A stretch of 64,000 nt of DNA, taken from the NCBI GenBank assembly GCA_023512835.1, contig CM042090.1, positions 2,178,826 to 2,242,825 on the forward strand. Direction: 5' to 3'. Under the pieces are notes generated by a model. That model was not told where the DNA came from. It ran no database searches and saw nothing but the letters and a program-made list of their open reading frames with translations. The position numbers were made by a program, and so were the translations under genes. Numbering within the stretch: position 1 is the first letter of the stretch; the number at the start of each line of letters is the position of its first letter. The DNA is from Taxillus chinensis (Eukaryota > Streptophyta > Magnoliopsida > Santalales > Loranthaceae). Positions 60,826 through 64,000 of this stretch are shown piece by piece.

Positions 60826-61144
60826 TGTGACACGGGAGCACCCCAAATTTTTAAAAAGGAGTTGACCCAGTATATCATCTGTTGGGGGTTTGTTTTCATT
60901 CGGATTAGTTTGTTTTTATTTAATTTGAATAAGTTGGGCGTCGGGATGGCAATAATTCACGGGTGCAGTTAGCTATTAATTTGGGTTGACTTGTAACCAA
61001 GGTTCACGTATTAAAAGAGTGGCCTTGGGCATAAAAATAACACAACTTTATTTCAGACTTTATTTCATTAAAACTCTTGGTGGATTCCAGCTTTATCCTG
61101 GACAACGACCTCGGTCGAGTCCCTCTTTACTCTTCCCTGCGTCA
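60826..61144 (+). repeat. Probable Gypsy 5' LTR
   Basis: Ends ttactcttccctgcgtca directly before a primer-binding site, which fixes the right boundary. The left boundary is placed at tgtgacacgggagcacccc, a start common in plant Gypsy LTRs, giving about 319 bases. The partner 3' LTR lies beyond the window, so this cannot be confirmed here. Confidence 0.6.
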
Positions 61145-61146
61145 AT

Positions 61147-61158
61147 TGGTATCAAAGC
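61147..61158 (+). other. Gypsy primer-binding site
   Basis: tggtatcaaagc, one base off the initiator-Met-tRNA primer site tggtatcagagc, two bases after the LTR end. Confidence 0.75.
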
Positions 61159-61177
61159 ACGGATTTGCTGATCTCGA

Positions 61178-62256
61178 TGGCAACTCGCGGAGCGAAAGGT
61201 GGAAATCCTGCTGATGATGATCGCCGGGTAGCAACTTTGTGGGCAGCGGTGGCAGCAGGTTGCACAGATTCATGACCTACTCATTGAGATGCACCTCAAC
61301 GCTAATAGCCATCCACCAGCTGATAGAGTTCGTGCCGAGGGAGTTGCCTGGAGCCGACCTATATAAGGAAGACGTAATCAACCTCCTCGCCATCAACTCG
61401 ATAGCGATGATGACTCGAAGAAGGAGAAAATGAAGGACTTCGGTTTGCACAGCCCATGCAACGACGAAAGGAACAAGACGACTACCGATTGAAAGCAGAG
61501 CTACCCAACGTCAATGGGAACTTGCGAATAGAGGATTTTCTTGATTGGATTACTAAGGTGGAATGATTCTTCGAGATGATAGAGAAAAGATGGTGAGGTT
61601 CGTGGCTTTTAGATTGAAAGGAGGGGTTGCGGTATGGTGGGATCAATTGTAAAAAAAATCGACAACGGCAGGGGAAGGCAACAATTAGGACATGGCATAG
61701 AATGAAGCAACTTATGATGGGGAGGTTCCTGCCGCCAGATTATGAGTAGTATTTATTCCAAACGTTGCAAGATTGTTCCCAAGGGTCCAAATTGGTGTTT
61801 TATTATACTGCGGAATTTTCACGGTTGATTGGGGGGAACAATCTTAATGAGACCAAAGGGCAATGTGTAGCTAGGTAGCTGAACGGACTAAAAGCATCGC
61901 TTCAGGACAAGATTAGGCTACAAGTAATTTGGAGTGTGGACGAAGCATAAAATCTAGCTTTAAAGGCTGAAATGTTGGAGCAAAGGAAGGGAACAACAGG
62001 CTATCGAAGGAGCAGCATTGACTCATCATATGCTAGCAAGGAGGTAGAGAACTCGTTAACCAAATCTTTAACTCAGCCAAAAGAAGGAGGTAATAAAAGC
62101 TCCAAGGAAACGGCCGCAATACCCAACAACAAGAATGCCACCAGGGCTTCGCAATCTAATCCATACACGAAGCCTGTCCCCGGAATGTGTTACAGGTGTA
62201 GGAAGCCGGGGCACCTCTCTAATGCTTGTCCAGAACGCTCAAGGCCAGTCACCTAG
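61178..62256 (+). pseudogene. Gypsy gag relic with CCHC zinc knuckle
   Basis: An ATG at 61178 follows the primer site and probably starts gag, but frames break early (61239-61433 and others). From about 61870 one frame is stable: LNGLKASLQDKIRL and LALKAEMLEQRKG, typical of Gypsy capsid ends, then the zinc knuckle CYRCRKPGHLSNAC (CX2CX4HX4C complete) near 62188. In-frame stops lie at 61876, 61948 and 62254. Confidence 0.85.
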
Positions 62257-64000
62257 GTGCAGGAAGAGAGCGAAGAACCAGACACTGTTGAAGAAGCAGA
62301 AGAAGGCGACTTGTATGATGGGGCTGAAGTAGCTGAAGAAAAGGGTGAGCGGGTTAGTTGTGTAGTGCAACGTGTGATGTATTCCCCTAGACAAGGAGAG
62401 CCAAACCAGCGCAATAACATTTTCTGTTCTTGTTGCACTATAAGCCAGAAGGTCTGTGATTTCATTGTGGATAGCGGGAGTTGTGAGAATTTTATTGCAA
62501 AAAGGTTAATCGAACATCTAAAATTACCGACAGAGAAGCATACGCATCCTTACTCCATTGGCTGGATCAAAAAGGGGCCTACAGTTAAAGTAACAGAAGT
62601 CCGTCGTGTTCCCATCTCAATTGGGAAGGTATATCAGGATGAAGTAACATGTGATGTGGTTGATATGGATGCCAGCCATGTGTTATTGGGGTGACCATGG
62701 CGGTATGATGTTGACATCACCTGTAAAGGCCGCGATAATACCTATGTGTTCACATGGGGGACACACAAGATTGCCATGGTTCCTTTAAAGGAACATATAG
62801 GACCCCACAAATCCTCCGACTTGAAGAAGCAGTCATTCTTGACGTTAACTAGAGCTGATGCTGATTTCATGGAGAGCGTTAAGGAAGCCCAAGAGTTTGT
62901 TGCCTTGGTGGTCAAAACTCCAATTGAAGCTGACCCGGAAACGCCGGCAATTGAACTTCCTGAAAAGGTACGCCTACTTTTGGAACAATTCAAAGATATT
63001 GCTTTAGAAGATTTACCTGACAGATTGCCTCCTTTGAGAGATGTGCAACATTGTATAGACTTATTACTAGGAGAAAGCCTCCCATGCTTGGTGCATTATC
63101 GAATGAGTCCAAAGGAGAATGAAGTCTTGCGAGAAAATATTAAAGAATTGTTACAAAAGGGATTCATACGAGAGAGTATGAGCCCGTGTGCCATCCCTGC
63201 ATTATTAACGCCAAAGAAAGATGGAAGTTGGCGTATGTGTGTGGATAATCGAGCTATCAACAAAATAACTATTAAATACCATTTTCCAATCCCATGCTTG
63301 GATGACATGCTGGATCAATTAGAGGGGTTGAAGTTGTTTTCAAAAATTGATCTACGTAGTGGGTATCATCAGATCCGCTTACGACCTGGCAATGAGTGGA
63401 AGACGGCTTTCAAGAGTAAGGACGGGTTGTACGAATGGCTAGTTATGCCATTTGGGTTGTCTAATGCGCCAAGTACCTTTATGCGAGTGATGAATCAGGT
63501 ATTGAAGCCTTTCATGGGAAAATTCGTAGTTGTTTATTTTGACGACATTCTTATCTATAGTCGGAGTGAAGAAGAGCACATCGAGCAACTACTGGAAGTT
63601 TTGACAGTTTTACAAAAAAAACCAATTATTTCTTAATTTGAAGAAATGCAGGTTTTTGGCGAGGCGTTGCTTTTCTTGGGGGACGTGATTAGCTCTGAAG
63701 GAATTCATGTGGATGATGAGAAGATCCAAGCCATACGAGAATGGCTAGTGCCAAAAACCGTGAGTGAAGTACGGAGTATCCATGGGTTAGCAACTTTTTA
63801 TCGGCGGTTTATTCGGGATTTCAGCACAATCATGGCGCCAATCACCGAGTATCTAAAGAAGGGAAAATTCTAGTGGGGACCAGAGGTAGAATTGAGCTTC
63901 AGCTTGATCAAGGAGAAGCTAAGCACTGCCCCGAGTTTTAGCTCTACCGAATTTTGATAAGGTCTTTGAAGTCGATCGTGATGCAAGTGGCGTAGGGATT
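62257..64000 (+). pseudogene. Gypsy protease and reverse transcriptase relic (runs off window)
   Basis: It continues the gag frame. The protease has [14 protein letters not shown] (DSG active site, near 62460). After a TGA at 62692 inside an LLGRPW-type string, the frame runs to 63636 with the [37 protein letters not shown] (first catalytic Asp), [16 protein letters not shown] and the catalytic [11 protein letters not shown]. An extra A near 63620 and a compensating shift near 63660 interrupt it. It resumes at 63646-63873 ([11 protein letters not shown] and [10 protein letters not shown], the RT/RNase H connection), then another stop at 63871. RNase H and integrase lie beyond the window. Confidence 0.9.

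Overview
The window is nuclear DNA of a flowering plant, very probably a eudicot. The evidence is one long, fully spliceable gene with GT-AG introns, plant-type NLR disease-resistance sequences, and plant Copia, Gypsy, LINE, hAT and MITE elements. The DNA is AT-rich and crowded with old transposons. I cannot name the species from sequence alone.

Left part (1-14030): a decayed NLR (CC-NBS-LRR) locus. After an LRR relic (about 1481-1915) comes a tandem direct duplication of about 6 kb (1916-7991 and 7992-14030). Each copy carries a CC-NBS gene cut off soon after the GLPL motif. Copy 1 (5069-6322) is an open frame of 417 residues. Copy 2 (11147-12370) is a pseudogene with a +1 frameshift, a P-loop Gly-to-Asp change and a 38-for-7 base replacement. 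In both, the stop codon coincides with the first bases of what looks like a Copia LTR with a primer-binding-like site.

Centre (14558-52384): one intact gene on the + strand for the type II protein arginine methyltransferase PRMT5 (SKB1 in Arabidopsis). I could assemble 23 exons, every intron GT-AG, giving a 653-residue protein with the AdoMet-binding and double-glutamate motifs present. The 1.96 kb of coding sequence is spread over 37.8 kb because the introns hold transposons: a MULE- or hAT-like MITE (intron 6), an LTR-like sequence split by a TIR element (intron 8), LINE, Copia and hAT relics plus an 0.83 kb poly-C/poly-G tract (introns 8 and 12), a 3.1 kb LINE with a 13-bp target duplication (intron 14), two MITEs and a 134-bp tandem repeat (intron 15), and a nested LINE/LTR/Gypsy/Copia graveyard (intron 21).

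Right part (52385-64000): a decayed but structurally complete Copia element on the minus strand (53356-59415, two LTRs, 5-bp target duplication). A lone exon-like sequence with a viroplasmin/RNase H1 N-terminal-type motif follows (60084-60151). Last comes the 5' part of a Gypsy element on the plus strand (60826 to the window end) whose frame is interrupted by stops, several of the C-to-T type. Apart from PRMT5, and possibly the truncated NLR copy 1, I see no functional gene. No new multi-gene system is evident; the interest lies in how the NLR was truncated and duplicated, and in how an essential gene tolerates so much intronic insertion.
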